NCBI GenBank assembly: GCA_949284415.1
Contig: CASDVM010000040.1
Location: 16,210 to 80,209 of the forward strand
Reading direction: 5' to 3'
DNA: 64,000 nt
From: an uncultured bacterium
GTDB taxonomy: Bacteria > Cyanobacteriota > Vampirovibrionia > Gastranaerophilales > Gastranaerophilaceae
The notes under the pieces were generated by a model. It was not told where the DNA came from and did no database searches. It was given only the letters and a program-made list of their open reading frames with translations. The first letter of the stretch is position 1, and every line of letters begins with the position of its first letter. Below, piece after piece: positions 49,709 through 58,398 of the stretch. Made by a program: the position numbers and the translations under genes.

Positions 49709-51178
49709 ATGCGCTTAAATTATCTTGCAAAGGCAATAGGATTAACCATGATTTATATAGGGGTTGTAACTTTAACACCTATAATTACGGCTTTATATTA
49801 CCACGATTTTAATTCTATACTTCCGTTTGTTATAGCAGGAACAATTTCTGCTTTTTTCGGCTGGCTTTTTATGAAGCTTGTACCGAACACCGAAGAGCTT
49901 GAAAATTTAAACGATATAAAAAAAGCAGAAGCTCTTTTTATAGTAGCGGTATCATGGGTTATCTTCGGTATAGTAGCGGGAATTCCCTATCTTTTCTATG
50001 GAATATCTCCTCTAAATGCGATGTTTGAATCGGTATCAGGCATAACTACTACAGGAGCAACCATTTTAACTGACTTTGATTATCCCAAAACATTTTTTTT
50101 CTGGCGCTCATTGACACAATGGCTGGGCGGTTTGGGAATTATCGTTTTGTTCGTTGCAATTCTTCCTCAGTTTGCCGTAGCCGGCAGGCAGATGTTTTTT
50201 GCCGAAGCCCCCGGGCCTACAGAAGACAAATTTACTCCAAGAATAAGAAATACAGCTTCTGCATTATGGAAAGTTTATGCAGGATTAACATTATTAAATA
50301 TTATATTTCTGGTAATTGCAGGGATGCCGAAATTTGATGCGGTATGCAACTCTTTTTCAACACTTTCCGCAGCAGGTTTTTCTCCTAACCCGCAGAGTAT
50401 TATGGGTTATCATTCAAACCTGATTAACTGGATAACTATAATTTTTATGTTTCTGGCCGGCGCAAGCTTTAATATTCAATATAAGGCAATAGTTCAAAAA
50501 AATCCTTTAGTTCTCTTTAAAAACGAAGAGTTTAAACTGTATTTCTCTCTTGTAATGATAATGGCAGTATTAATTACAATTTCACTTATTATAAACACTC
50601 ATTACGGAGTATTTCAGGGATTTACGGATGCTTTGTATCAGGTAGTAAGCATTACAACATCAACGGGAAGTGCAAATGTTGATTTTGTACAATGGGATTA
50701 TGTCTCAAAAGTTCTTTTGTTCATTGTAATGTTTATGGGCTCGTGCTCGGGTTCTGCAGGCGGCGGCATAAAAATGGTGCGCTGGCTTATTGTTTACAAG
50801 GCAATGAAAAGCGAACTTTTAAGAATTTTGCACCCGAATGCAATTATTAATATTAAAGTTGATAACAAAAGTGTTCCGGCAGAAGTTACAAGACAAATTG
50901 TAGTTTATGTATTTTATTACTTTATAATTTTCGGGATTACATCAATAATAATTGCAATTCTTGAACACAACAGCATAATAGGTCTTGCTGGAAGTATAAC
51001 GGCACTCGGCAACATCGGCCCCGGATTTGAACAGCTTACAGGGCCTATGGGAAGTTTTAACGGAATACATCCCGCAAGCAAATGTATAATGATTTTTAAT
51101 ATGTTGGTAGGACGTCTTGAATTAATTCCGTTTATGGTAATGCTGCAGCGGGATTTCTGGTCGCTGAAAGATAATTAA
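49709..51178 (+). CDS. trkH: Trk system potassium uptake protein TrkH
   Basis: Channel-like K+ transporter of 489 residues built from four pseudo-symmetric M1-P-M2 units. The four P-loop selectivity sequences are visible: SGITTTGATILTDF, STLSAAGFSPNPQS, STSTGSANVDFVQW and TALGNIGPGFEQL. Cytoplasmic segments connect to TrkA. It is translationally adjacent to trkA and ends 4 bp into the convergent ADP-ribosyltransferase-like gene. Confidence 0.95.
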   Translation: MRLNYLAKAIGLTMIYIGVVTLTPIITALYYHDFNSILPFVIAGTISAFFGWLFMKLVPNTEELENLNDIKKAEALFIVAVSWVIFGIVAGIPYLFYGISPLNAMFESVSGITTTGATILTDFDYPKTFFFWRSLTQWLGGLGIIVLFVAILPQFAVAGRQMFFAEAPGPTEDKFTPRIRNTASALWKVYAGLTLLNIIFLVIAGMPKFDAVCNSFSTLSAAGFSPNPQSIMGYHSNLINWITIIFMFLAGASFNIQYKAIVQKNPLVLFKNEEFKLYFSLVMIMAVLITISLIINTHYGVFQGFTDALYQVVSITTSTGSANVDFVQWDYVSKVLLFIVMFMGSCSGSAGGGIKMVRWLIVYKAMKSELLRILHPNAIINIKVDNKSVPAEVTRQIVVYVFYYFIIFGITSIIIAILEHNSIIGLAGSITALGNIGPGFEQLTGPMGSFNGIHPASKCIMIFNMLVGRLELIPFMVMLQRDFWSLKDN

Positions 51179-51826
51179 CTAATTGTACGCCAAGTTTCAT
51201 TCGGGAGAATGTAACTGAGCTTTACATGCAGATAATCATTTTTATCGTCCTGAATTTTTTTCACATCAGTGCATTCAAATTTTGAACTTCTTGGAAAAAC
51301 AATCTCATCGCTGCTTCCCAATAATCCAGTTCTTGATACGCGTGCACCTTTGGGAATTTCAATTTCATACATTATGCCTTTGTTATCCGGCAGATAGCCT
51401 TTAGAATAATTGATATCTGATGTGGCATAAGCATATTCTTTCATATCTATTATGTCGCCTTTTTTTATTGCGCAGCGTTTTTGATAAAGCGGATATTCAG
51501 AGAAAAATTCCGGTTTTTTTACTGATACACCTGAAAACATTAAGTTTTTCGGTTATAGGTTTCAGTTTCTTAAAATCAAAATCCGTAACAGAAATCATTT
51601 GCCGCGGAGTCATACTTGTCTGGATAAATTTATCATCCATTGTTTTTGGATAAGGGCTATTTATAAAATGGTGATTTATGCCGTTCAAATACCCGTGAAG
51701 CGAGACTGATTCTTTTTTTGTCTGTCTGACAGCTCCCTGCTTTTGTGCCCAGGTCCAGTATTTATGACAAAATAATTCTTTATTCGTATTTTTTGTTATC
51801 CCCGAAACTAACCCTGAAATTTTCAT
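51175..51826 (-). pseudogene. ADP-ribosyltransferase-like gene interrupted by a +1 frameshift in an A7 tract
   Basis: Two overlapping reading frames (51497-51826 and 51175-51540) join into one 216-residue protein if one A is removed from the A7 run at 51514-51520: LNVFRCISKK continues into PEFFSEYPLYQKRCAI. The combined C-terminal half resembles bacterial exoenzyme-type mono-ADP-ribosyltransferases: an early Arg (VFRC), AYATSDINYSKG in place of the STS motif, IEIPKGARVSRTGLLG, and SSDEIVFPRSSKFEC, where the catalytic Glu is in the ExE region but the first residue is Ser. The N-terminal ~85 residues are unique. GGAGG precedes the ATG. Options are a decayed toxin gene, transcriptional slippage on A7, or a sequencing error. 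Confidence 0.6.
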
Positions 51827-51899
51827 AAACTAACCTCCAAAAATACACTTATATTATATATAAGTATTTTGAACACAAAAAATTGCATTTATAAAAAAA

Positions 51900-52118
51900 T
51901 TAAAGCTCAATCAAATCCTCAAATTTAACTTTCAAAGCACGGAGAATTTTCAAAAGAGTGGTAACCTGTATATCAACTAAACCTTTCTCTATTTTACCTA
52001 AATGCTGAAATGTCGGTATATCTGCCAGCTCTGCAAATTTTTCCTGCGACAAATGACGTTTTAGACGTTCCAGCCTGATTGCTTCACCCATTTTTATTAA
52101 ATCTTCATTTTTCTTCAT
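51900..52118 (-). CDS. XRE-family HTH regulator
   Basis: A 72-residue Cro/cI-type repressor. MGEAIRLERLKRHLSQEKFA begins the HTH, ELADIPTFQHLGKIEKGLVD is the recognition region, and TTLLKILRALKVKFEDLIEL completes the five-helix bundle. It is divergent from the small coiled-coil gene at 52220, with a very AT-rich 100-bp spacer that includes repeated TATTAAT units. It lies between a damaged toxin-like gene and that small gene, so it may control one or both (inference). Confidence 0.85.
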   Translation of the reverse strand: MKKNEDLIKMGEAIRLERLKRHLSQEKFAELADIPTFQHLGKIEKGLVDIQVTTLLKILRALKVKFEDLIEL

Positions 52119-52219
52119 ATTTTAATACTACACTATTGCATAAATAAATTCTAAATAGTATAACATGTATTATTAATATTTTAATATGTATTAATAATTT
52201 AATTATAGGAGAAATTAAT

Positions 52220-52465
52220 ATGAAAACACAATTGAACGCCATTATAGAAAAATTCAGCAATCTTGAATGTCTTGTCATTGACATTGAACACCTTACAAAA
52301 ACTTTAAAAAATTCATTTGACAAGAGTACGATAGAGTCTGAAAAATATTATTATCTTGAAAGCATTATCAGAATTCTCAGGCAAAAAACTACTTGCCTTA
52401 AACAAAAAACAAACAGTCTGCAAGATAAATTAAGCAGGTACAATTTAAAAATCTCAACCCCATAA
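52220..52465 (+). CDS. Small coiled-coil protein of unknown function
   Basis: An 81-residue protein, helical throughout, with heptad hydrophobics (LECLVIDIEHLTKTLKNSF; IIRILRQKTTCLKQKTNSLQ). No signal peptide or known domain. TAGGAG lies 8 bases before the ATG. Divergent from the XRE regulator. Similar in size and helical design to the protein at 1321-1542. Confidence 0.6.
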   Translation: MKTQLNAIIEKFSNLECLVIDIEHLTKTLKNSFDKSTIESEKYYYLESIIRILRQKTTCLKQKTNSLQDKLSRYNLKISTP

Positions 52466-52527
52466 ATGATTAAAATGAACAAAAGTTATGCTTAAATCGT
52501 TATAATATTGTAACGAGGAATTTAAAC

Positions 52528-53976
52528 TTGAAATTCAATATAAAGGCAGCCGCCTTAACAATTTGTTTGTGCTTTACAATAACTGCGTCATTTGCAATTG
52601 AGCAGATGACTGTTGAAAAGAATGCTGTCTTAAATATCAAAGACTGTATAGAAATTGCCCTTCAAAACAGTCCGCTTGTCAAAAAATCCCGCTACAATTA
52701 CGGACTTGCCAAGGGAAATTTGGGAATTGCAAAGTCTGAATATTTCCCGACACTCGGCATCGGCACAGGTTATAATATTACAGATTCAAGAACTGATAGA
52801 AGAAATACCAACAGCAATATTTACTCTGCCGAAGCAAATATCAGCCAGCTAATCTGGAACTTCGGAAAGACAAACGCAAACATCAGAATGTATAATTTTG
52901 ACAGAATGGCTGCATTATACGAATTTGAAGACACTGTATTGGAAACGATTTTCGGAGTAAAAACAAATTATTACGGAGTGCTGGCAGCAAAAGCTACACT
53001 TGATGTCAACAGAGCAAATGTCCAGATTAACGAACGCAACTACCAGAGAACAAAAGCTTATTTTGATGAAGGGATAAGATCAAAAATTGACCTTGTTAAT
53101 GCAGAAGTAAATTTGAGCGATTCCAAAGTTACACTTGTCGAATCCGAAAAAAACTATAAAAATGCGCTTGTAAAACTCAATAATTCTATGTATATTGCTT
53201 TTGCACCCGAATACGAAATTGAAAATACAGAAACATTTAATTTCCAAAACAATTACGTTCCGGTAAATTTAGAAAAAATTGATGAAAAGAAAGACTTGAG
53301 CAAACCGCCCAAAGATGTCGGCGATGCTTTTTTAACATCACATGTTGAAAAAATAAATGTACTTGATAATTACAAATTTCAGCCTTTCCCGTATACTTTT
53401 GAAGAAGCTGTTAATCTCGCATATAAAAACAGACCTGATTTAAAAGCCTATGATGCGACATTAAAGGCAATGAAAGAATCTTTAAAATACGCTAAACGTG
53501 AATATCTTCCCGAAATTTCAGCAACTGCAGGCTACGGCTACCGCGACCAGTATAATACAAATTCATTTAATGTCGGGGTTAACCTTTCAACATCGGTCAA
53601 TATAAAAGGGCAGAAACACAGAATTGATAACGCAAAAATTCAGGTAGACCTTGCACAGACAGAAATTGATCAGGCTAAACAGGATATCTATTTTGAAGTT
53701 CAAAATCTCTATATAAGCATGATGCAGCTGGAAAAACAAATCCCGCTTCTTGCCGTTAAAGTTAAGCAGACTCTTGAAAACTTTGAACTTGCAGACGGCC
53801 GTTATGCCGTAGGGTTAGGCGACTACATCCAGCTTCAGGATGCAAAAGTAAATTACAATAACGCACAGGTTTCTTACGTTCAAACAGTGTATAATTATAA
53901 TGTGGCAAGAGCAAATCTCGAAAAAGCGATTGCACTGCCGCAGGATGTAACAACATCAATTGAGGATGACAAATGA
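52528..53976 (+). CDS. TolC-family outer membrane efflux protein
   Basis: Outer membrane channel subunit of a tripartite exporter, 482 residues, starting at a TTG with GAGG upstream. Signal peptide (M)KFNIKAAALTICLCFTITAS with cleavage after FA. Two homologous outer membrane efflux repeats follow: LNIKDCIEIALQNSPLVKKS and YTFEEAVNLAYKNRPDLKAY mark the starts, and GIRSKIDLVNAEVNLSDSKV and VGLGDYIQLQDAKVNYNNAQ are the helical hairpin segments. It overlaps the adaptor gene by 4 bases. Confidence 0.93.
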   Translation: MKFNIKAAALTICLCFTITASFAIEQMTVEKNAVLNIKDCIEIALQNSPLVKKSRYNYGLAKGNLGIAKSEYFPTLGIGTGYNITDSRTDRRNTNSNIYSAEANISQLIWNFGKTNANIRMYNFDRMAALYEFEDTVLETIFGVKTNYYGVLAAKATLDVNRANVQINERNYQRTKAYFDEGIRSKIDLVNAEVNLSDSKVTLVESEKNYKNALVKLNNSMYIAFAPEYEIENTETFNFQNNYVPVNLEKIDEKKDLSKPPKDVGDAFLTSHVEKINVLDNYKFQPFPYTFEEAVNLAYKNRPDLKAYDATLKAMKESLKYAKREYLPEISATAGYGYRDQYNTNSFNVGVNLSTSVNIKGQKHRIDNAKIQVDLAQTEIDQAKQDIYFEVQNLYISMMQLEKQIPLLAVKVKQTLENFELADGRYAVGLGDYIQLQDAKVNYNNAQVSYVQTVYNYNVARANLEKAIALPQDVTTSIEDDK

Positions 53977-55157
53977 TAAATTTTGAAGATTTTAAAAAAT
54001 TACAGATAAAAAAAAGACATATAGCTGCTTCAGGTGCGATAGCAGCAGTACTTGTTCTTGGCATAATCGGATTTGCCGGAAGCAAACAGGTAAAATATCA
54101 AACACGCCATGTGAAACGCTGCACCATTACTCAGGTTGTTGAAGCATCAGGAACAATTAACCCTGTGAACACAGTCAGCGTAGGTTCAACAGTATCAGGT
54201 CTTATAAAAGAAATTTACGTTGACTATAACGATGTTGTAAAAAAAGGCCAGATTTTAGCGCAGATAGACCCCGCAAACTTTGAAGCAACGGTTCAGCAAA
54301 ATCAGGCGCAGATAAACAATGCACAGGCAAATGTCGCAAGACTTCAGGCTATCGCAGATTTTGACAGACAGCAGTATATAAGATACAAAAATCTTTATGC
54401 AAAAAACTTCGTAGCCAAAAGCGAACTTGATGAAAAATACAGCACATATAAATCGGATGTTGCCCAGATTAATGCCGCAAAAGCACAGATAAGCCAGTAT
54501 CAGGCATCTTTAAGAACAGCAATGACAAACCTGGGCTATACAAAAATTATTGCCCCTGTTGACGGAACCGTAATTTCAAGAGAAATAGACCTCGGTTCTC
54601 CTGTAGCCGCAAGCTTTCAGGCTCCCGAATTATTTACGATAGCTCAGGATTTAACAAATATGCAGATTGAAGTCAGCGTCTCCGAAGCCGATATCGGGAA
54701 AGTTGAAGAAGGTCAGGATGTAACCTACACCATTGACGGTTATCCCGATCAGAATTTTAAAGGAAAAGTTACGCAGGTCAGACTTTCTCCGACAACAGAG
54801 TCAAATGTTGTAACTTATACAGTAATCGTTGATGTTAATAACGAAGATTTGAAACTCAAACCCGGAATGACAGCAAATGTTTCAATTATCACTGACAGAA
54901 GCGAAAATGTTCTTTGCGTTCCGAATATGGCGCTTAAATTTACTCCCGATATAAACGGCCCGAAATACAAAAATCAGGGCATCTGGGTTCTTGAAAAAGG
55001 CAAACCGAAACGTATAGAGATTAAAACAGGTGCAAATAACGACTCCAATACAGAAATAATTTCTGACAAAATAAATGAAGATACTCAGGTTATTATGTCA
55101 ATAAAAAGTAAAAATTCTAAGACAAATAACGGCAGAATGCGTGTTCCGAGGTTATAA
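53973..55157 (+). CDS. MacA/HlyD-like periplasmic adaptor
   Basis: Membrane fusion protein linking the inner membrane MacB-type transporter to the TolC-type channel. It has 394 residues: an N-terminal anchor (IAASGAIAAVLVLGIIGFAG), a biotinyl-lipoyl half-motif SVGSTVSGLIKEIYVDYNDV, the coiled-coil hairpin (VQQNQAQINNAQANVARLQA), lipoyl second half IIAPVDGTVISREIDLGSPV and a beta-barrel domain (VEEGQDVTYTIDGYPDQNFK). Coupled by a 4-base overlap to the TolC gene and 3 bp from the ATPase gene. Confidence 0.93.
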   Translation: MINFEDFKKLQIKKRHIAASGAIAAVLVLGIIGFAGSKQVKYQTRHVKRCTITQVVEASGTINPVNTVSVGSTVSGLIKEIYVDYNDVVKKGQILAQIDPANFEATVQQNQAQINNAQANVARLQAIADFDRQQYIRYKNLYAKNFVAKSELDEKYSTYKSDVAQINAAKAQISQYQASLRTAMTNLGYTKIIAPVDGTVISREIDLGSPVAASFQAPELFTIAQDLTNMQIEVSVSEADIGKVEEGQDVTYTIDGYPDQNFKGKVTQVRLSPTTESNVVTYTVIVDVNNEDLKLKPGMTANVSIITDRSENVLCVPNMALKFTPDINGPKYKNQGIWVLEKGKPKRIEIKTGANNDSNTEIISDKINEDTQVIMSIKSKNSKTNNGRMRVPRL

Positions 55158-55160
55158 CAG

Positions 55161-55865
55161 ATGAGTTTGATAGAAGTAAAAGATGCAATAAAAACTTATC
55201 AGACCGGAGAAGACAGTTTCAATGCGCTGAACTGCGTTTCTCTAACGGTTGAAAAAGGCGAATTTGTTGCAATAATGGGAGCATCGGGTTCAGGTAAATC
55301 AACATTTATGAATATGCTCGGGACTCTTGATAAGCCAAATTCCGGAAGCTACTTCCTTGACGGCATTGACATGCTTTCTCTTGACACTGATAACCTTGCA
55401 AAAGTCCGAAACGAGAAAATGGGATTTGTTTTTCAGGGTTTCAATCTGATATCAAGAACAACAGCGCTTGAAAATGTGGAACTTCCGATGATTTACAAAG
55501 GAATTCCTGAAGAAGAAAGAGTTATAAGGGCGAAAAAAGCCTTAAAAATTGTAGGTCTTGAAAAACGGGAAGATCACATGCCAAACCAGATGTCAGGCGG
55601 GCAGCAGCAAAGAGTTGCCATCGCACGTGCAATAGTAAATGATCCGCCGCTGATTCTGGCAGATGAACCCACAGGAAACTTAGATACAAAGACCAGCATT
55701 GAGGTTATGGAATTTTTCGTAAACCTCAATAAAGAAACGGGTAAAACAATTGTTCTCGTAACCCATGAACCTGATATCGCACAATACTGCAAACGTGTTG
55801 TAAGATTTAAAGACGGAAACATTATTTCCGATGAATTAAACACACACACAACAATTCCATATTAA
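55161..55865 (+). CDS. MacB-type ABC transporter ATPase
   Basis: Nucleotide-binding subunit, 234 residues, of the LolD/MacB/FtsE group. Walker A GASGSGKSTFMNML, Q-loop FVFQGFNLI, signature MSGGQQQRVAIARA, Walker B LILADEPTGNLD, H-loop LVTHEPDIA. The permease is encoded separately downstream rather than fused as in E. coli MacB. Confidence 0.95.
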   Translation: MSLIEVKDAIKTYQTGEDSFNALNCVSLTVEKGEFVAIMGASGSGKSTFMNMLGTLDKPNSGSYFLDGIDMLSLDTDNLAKVRNEKMGFVFQGFNLISRTTALENVELPMIYKGIPEEERVIRAKKALKIVGLEKREDHMPNQMSGGQQQRVAIARAIVNDPPLILADEPTGNLDTKTSIEVMEFFVNLNKETGKTIVLVTHEPDIAQYCKRVVRFKDGNIISDELNTHTTIPY

Positions 55866-55876
55866 CACAGAACTAT

Positions 55877-55955
55877 GTCCTCCCCTTGAGGGAGGACCGA
55901 AATCTTCAAAAGTCGGCAAAAAATGAAATGGAAACGTGCCTTTTTAGAAGATTTC
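55877..55955 (+). repeat. Nested hairpin repeat between ABC transporter genes
   Basis: GTCCTCCC/GGGAGGAC is a perfect 8-bp stem (55877-55897). GAAATCTTC (55899-55907) is complementary to GAAGATTTC (55947-55955). The next bases GAGGAGGGG are the ribosome binding site of the permease. Similar in composition to the GA-rich hairpins at 12137, 32026 and 45109. The CCTCC of the first hairpin could alternatively pair with the GGAGG of the ribosome binding site. Confidence 0.65.
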
Positions 55956-55966
55956 GAGGAGGGGTC

Positions 55967-57193
55967 ATGATAGATTTCAAATCTTTAGTAAAAATGGCGG
56001 TAGTATCGCTGAAAATAAACAAAATGCGCTCAATGCTGACAAGTCTCGGTATAATTATTGGTGTAAGCGCGGTAATTATTATGCTTGCAGTAGGAACAGG
56101 CGCAAGCGAAAGAGTTCAGAAAGATATGGAATCTATGGGGAGTAATATCCTGACCATACGTTCGGCTTCCGCAAAATCAGGCGGCGTCAGAATGGGAGCC
56201 GGAACAAAACCGACTCTGACATTAAAAGATGCGCAGGCAATTATGAAGAACGCAAGAGGAGTATCAGCAGTAGCTTCTGTCAGTTCTGAATCCAAGCAGC
56301 TTACCTACGGAAACCAGAACTGGGCAACAACAGTTTACGGAACAGATCCTGAATATTTTTATATAAAAAATTATGAAGTAAATTCAGGCAGAGGATTTGT
56401 CCGTGAAGACCTGAAAAATTCCGCAAAAGTTACGGTAATCGGTTCAACCGTTGCCGCAGAACTTTTCGGCGACTTAGATCCGATAGACAGAACTATAAGA
56501 GTCGGCGGAATACCTTTCAGAGTAATCGGAACTTTAAAATCAAAAGGCAGTATGGGGCCTATGGATCAGGATGATTTGATATTTATTCCGATAACAACAG
56601 CGCAGAAAAAAGTTTTCGGAACTGTTTTCCCGGGGACTGTCTCAATGATAGTTGTAAAAGGCTCTGATCCTGATGATGTTTCGCTTGCCGAACAGGATAT
56701 TGAAGAACTCCTCGTTGCACGCCACAGAATAGGGAAAAATCAGGAAAACGATTTTGAAATAAGAAATTCCGCCGAGTTTCAGGAAAAAATGAAATCAACA
56801 GTTCAGACATTTGCAATTTTACTTGCTTCAATCGCATCTGTATCTCTTCTTGTCGGTGGTATCGGCATTATGAACATTATGCTTGTTTCAGTAACAGAAC
56901 GAACAAAAGAAATCGGAATAAGAATGGCAATAGGCGCCAAACCGTCCGATATAAGAATTCAATTTTTAATAGAATCTTTTTTGTTATCTGTAATCGGAGG
57001 GTTAATAGGTGTTGCAGTAGGCGTAATCGGCTCACAAATTGTTCAGATTACAGGCGTAATGAATGTATCAATATCACTGTTTTCAATACTTTTGTCGCTA
57101 GGATTTTCAGGTGCAATAGGAGTTTTATTCGGCTATTACCCCGCATACAAAGCCTCACTTTTAAATCCGATTGATGCATTGAGGTATGAATAG
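55967..57193 (+). CDS. MacB/FtsX-family ABC transporter permease
   Basis: Inner membrane subunit of 408 residues. One N-terminal helix (MLTSLGIIIGVSAVIIMLAV) is followed by a large periplasmic MacB_PCD domain (residues ~55-270) and three C-terminal helices around FAILLASIASVSLLVGGIGI, with the FtsX signature TERTKEIGIRMAIGAKPSDI. The ATG at 55967 is preceded by GAGGAGGGG; upstream in-frame codons fall in a repeat and are not credible. With the three preceding genes it forms a tripartite exporter. Confidence 0.93.
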   Translation: MIDFKSLVKMAVVSLKINKMRSMLTSLGIIIGVSAVIIMLAVGTGASERVQKDMESMGSNILTIRSASAKSGGVRMGAGTKPTLTLKDAQAIMKNARGVSAVASVSSESKQLTYGNQNWATTVYGTDPEYFYIKNYEVNSGRGFVREDLKNSAKVTVIGSTVAAELFGDLDPIDRTIRVGGIPFRVIGTLKSKGSMGPMDQDDLIFIPITTAQKKVFGTVFPGTVSMIVVKGSDPDDVSLAEQDIEELLVARHRIGKNQENDFEIRNSAEFQEKMKSTVQTFAILLASIASVSLLVGGIGIMNIMLVSVTERTKEIGIRMAIGAKPSDIRIQFLIESFLLSVIGGLIGVAVGVIGSQIVQITGVMNVSISLFSILLSLGFSGAIGVLFGYYPAYKASLLNPIDALRYE

Positions 57194-57195
57194 CA

Positions 57196-58398
57196 TTATA
57201 AAGCTTCCAGTGCAGCGATTTTCATATCTTTCCAGTCTGTTTTTTTGTCAGTGCCAAACCAGATTTCCTGTGCGGCAGCTGCCTGAAAAATCAGCATATC
57301 AAGCCCCGTAATTGTTCTCAAATTCAACTTTTCAGCCTCTTTTATCAATAATGTTTTTTTAGGATTATAAATTACATCGTACACTATTGCATCATGACTT
57401 AATGTTTCAAGAGCATGCGGTTCAACAGGCATCATATCCGCAGCCTTTCCAAGCATTCCGATAGGCGTTGTATTTACAAGTATTGCATATTCACCAAGAT
57501 GTCTTATATTCTCTATCTGGTAAACGTTAAAATTCACTGCAGGGAATTTACGTCTGACATAATTCATTAATTCAATAGAATTCGGGATATTTCTTGTAAA
57601 AAATGCAATTTCTTCAACACCGCATTCGGTAAGAGCAACACAGGCTGCATGAGCGGCTCCGCCCGTCCCCAAAATTGCCGCCTTTTTCCCGCATAAATCT
57701 ATATCATCGGGGATTGCCCTTTTAAATCCTATAACATCAGTATTGTAAGCTTTTAAAGACTTATCGGCATCTATATATACTGTATTCACCGCACGTGCGA
57801 GGTCTGCATATTTATCAACTTCATTTACAAACAGAGAAACAGGAAGTTTCAGAGGAATTGTTACATTAAAACCTTTATATCCGTTTGATTTAAGCCATTT
57901 TATTCTGTCAACAAGACTATCCTGCGGAGTTTCCAAAATATCGTAAGTTGCATTTATTCCGAGGCTCTTAAACCCTGCTTCGTGAATAACTTTTGAAAGC
58001 GAATGTCCGAGAGGATAACCGATAAGCCCGAATTTATTCTCTCTTGTGTCTTGAATTTGAGGTTTTTCAAATTCATTGACAGGAGAACTGCTATATGACG
58101 GTGTTTCCTGCATTTTTGAAGGACCGAAAACATAAGACGGGATTTCTGTTTTTACGGTCTCTTTTTGCATACCCGAATAAGGTTTATAGAGAGGCTCTGA
58201 ATTTTCTGATGCAAGCTGATCCTGAATTGTACGTTGAACAAACTGCGGTTCTGCAGCAACAGACGGTTGTGTCTGCGTTTGAGCATGTTGCTCTTCTTTA
58301 ACAGGTGAAGATGTTCCTTGAGCTTTCAATTCCTCAACAGTAATTCCTAATTTTTTAGCTTTCTTTGCAAGATAACGTTCATAAAGTTCCGGATTCAT
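57196..58398 (-). CDS. aroE: Shikimate dehydrogenase with disordered N-terminal extension
   Basis: Reduces 3-dehydroshikimate to shikimate with NADPH. The catalytic part begins at FGLIGYPLGHSLSKVIHEAG (SLS shikimate-binding motif). NVTIPLKLPV carries the catalytic Lys, AYNTDVIGF the NTD motif, GTGGAAHAACVAL the dinucleotide-binding loop and VNTTPIGM a conserved helix. Residues 1-125 are an extra segment: a short helix MNPELYERYLAKKAKKLGIT followed by a Gln/Pro/Ser/Glu-rich linker. The total is 400 residues instead of about 275. The ATG at 58398 overlaps topA by 20 bp and has AGGAG upstream. Extension function unknown. Confidence 0.9.
   Translation of the reverse strand: MNPELYERYLAKKAKKLGITVEELKAQGTSSPVKEEQHAQTQTQPSVAAEPQFVQRTIQDQLASENSEPLYKPYSGMQKETVKTEIPSYVFGPSKMQETPSYSSSPVNEFEKPQIQDTRENKFGLIGYPLGHSLSKVIHEAGFKSLGINATYDILETPQDSLVDRIKWLKSNGYKGFNVTIPLKLPVSLFVNEVDKYADLARAVNTVYIDADKSLKAYNTDVIGFKRAIPDDIDLCGKKAAILGTGGAAHAACVALTECGVEEIAFFTRNIPNSIELMNYVRRKFPAVNFNVYQIENIRHLGEYAILVNTTPIGMLGKAADMMPVEPHALETLSHDAIVYDVIYNPKKTLLIKEAEKLNLRTITGLDMLIFQAAAAQEIWFGTDKKTDWKDMKIAALEAL

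Noticed and set aside
51175..51540. Two separate genes at 51175-51540 and 51497-51826
   Set aside because: The second frame begins inside the first without its own ribosome binding site, and joining them at the A7 run gives one continuous domain.
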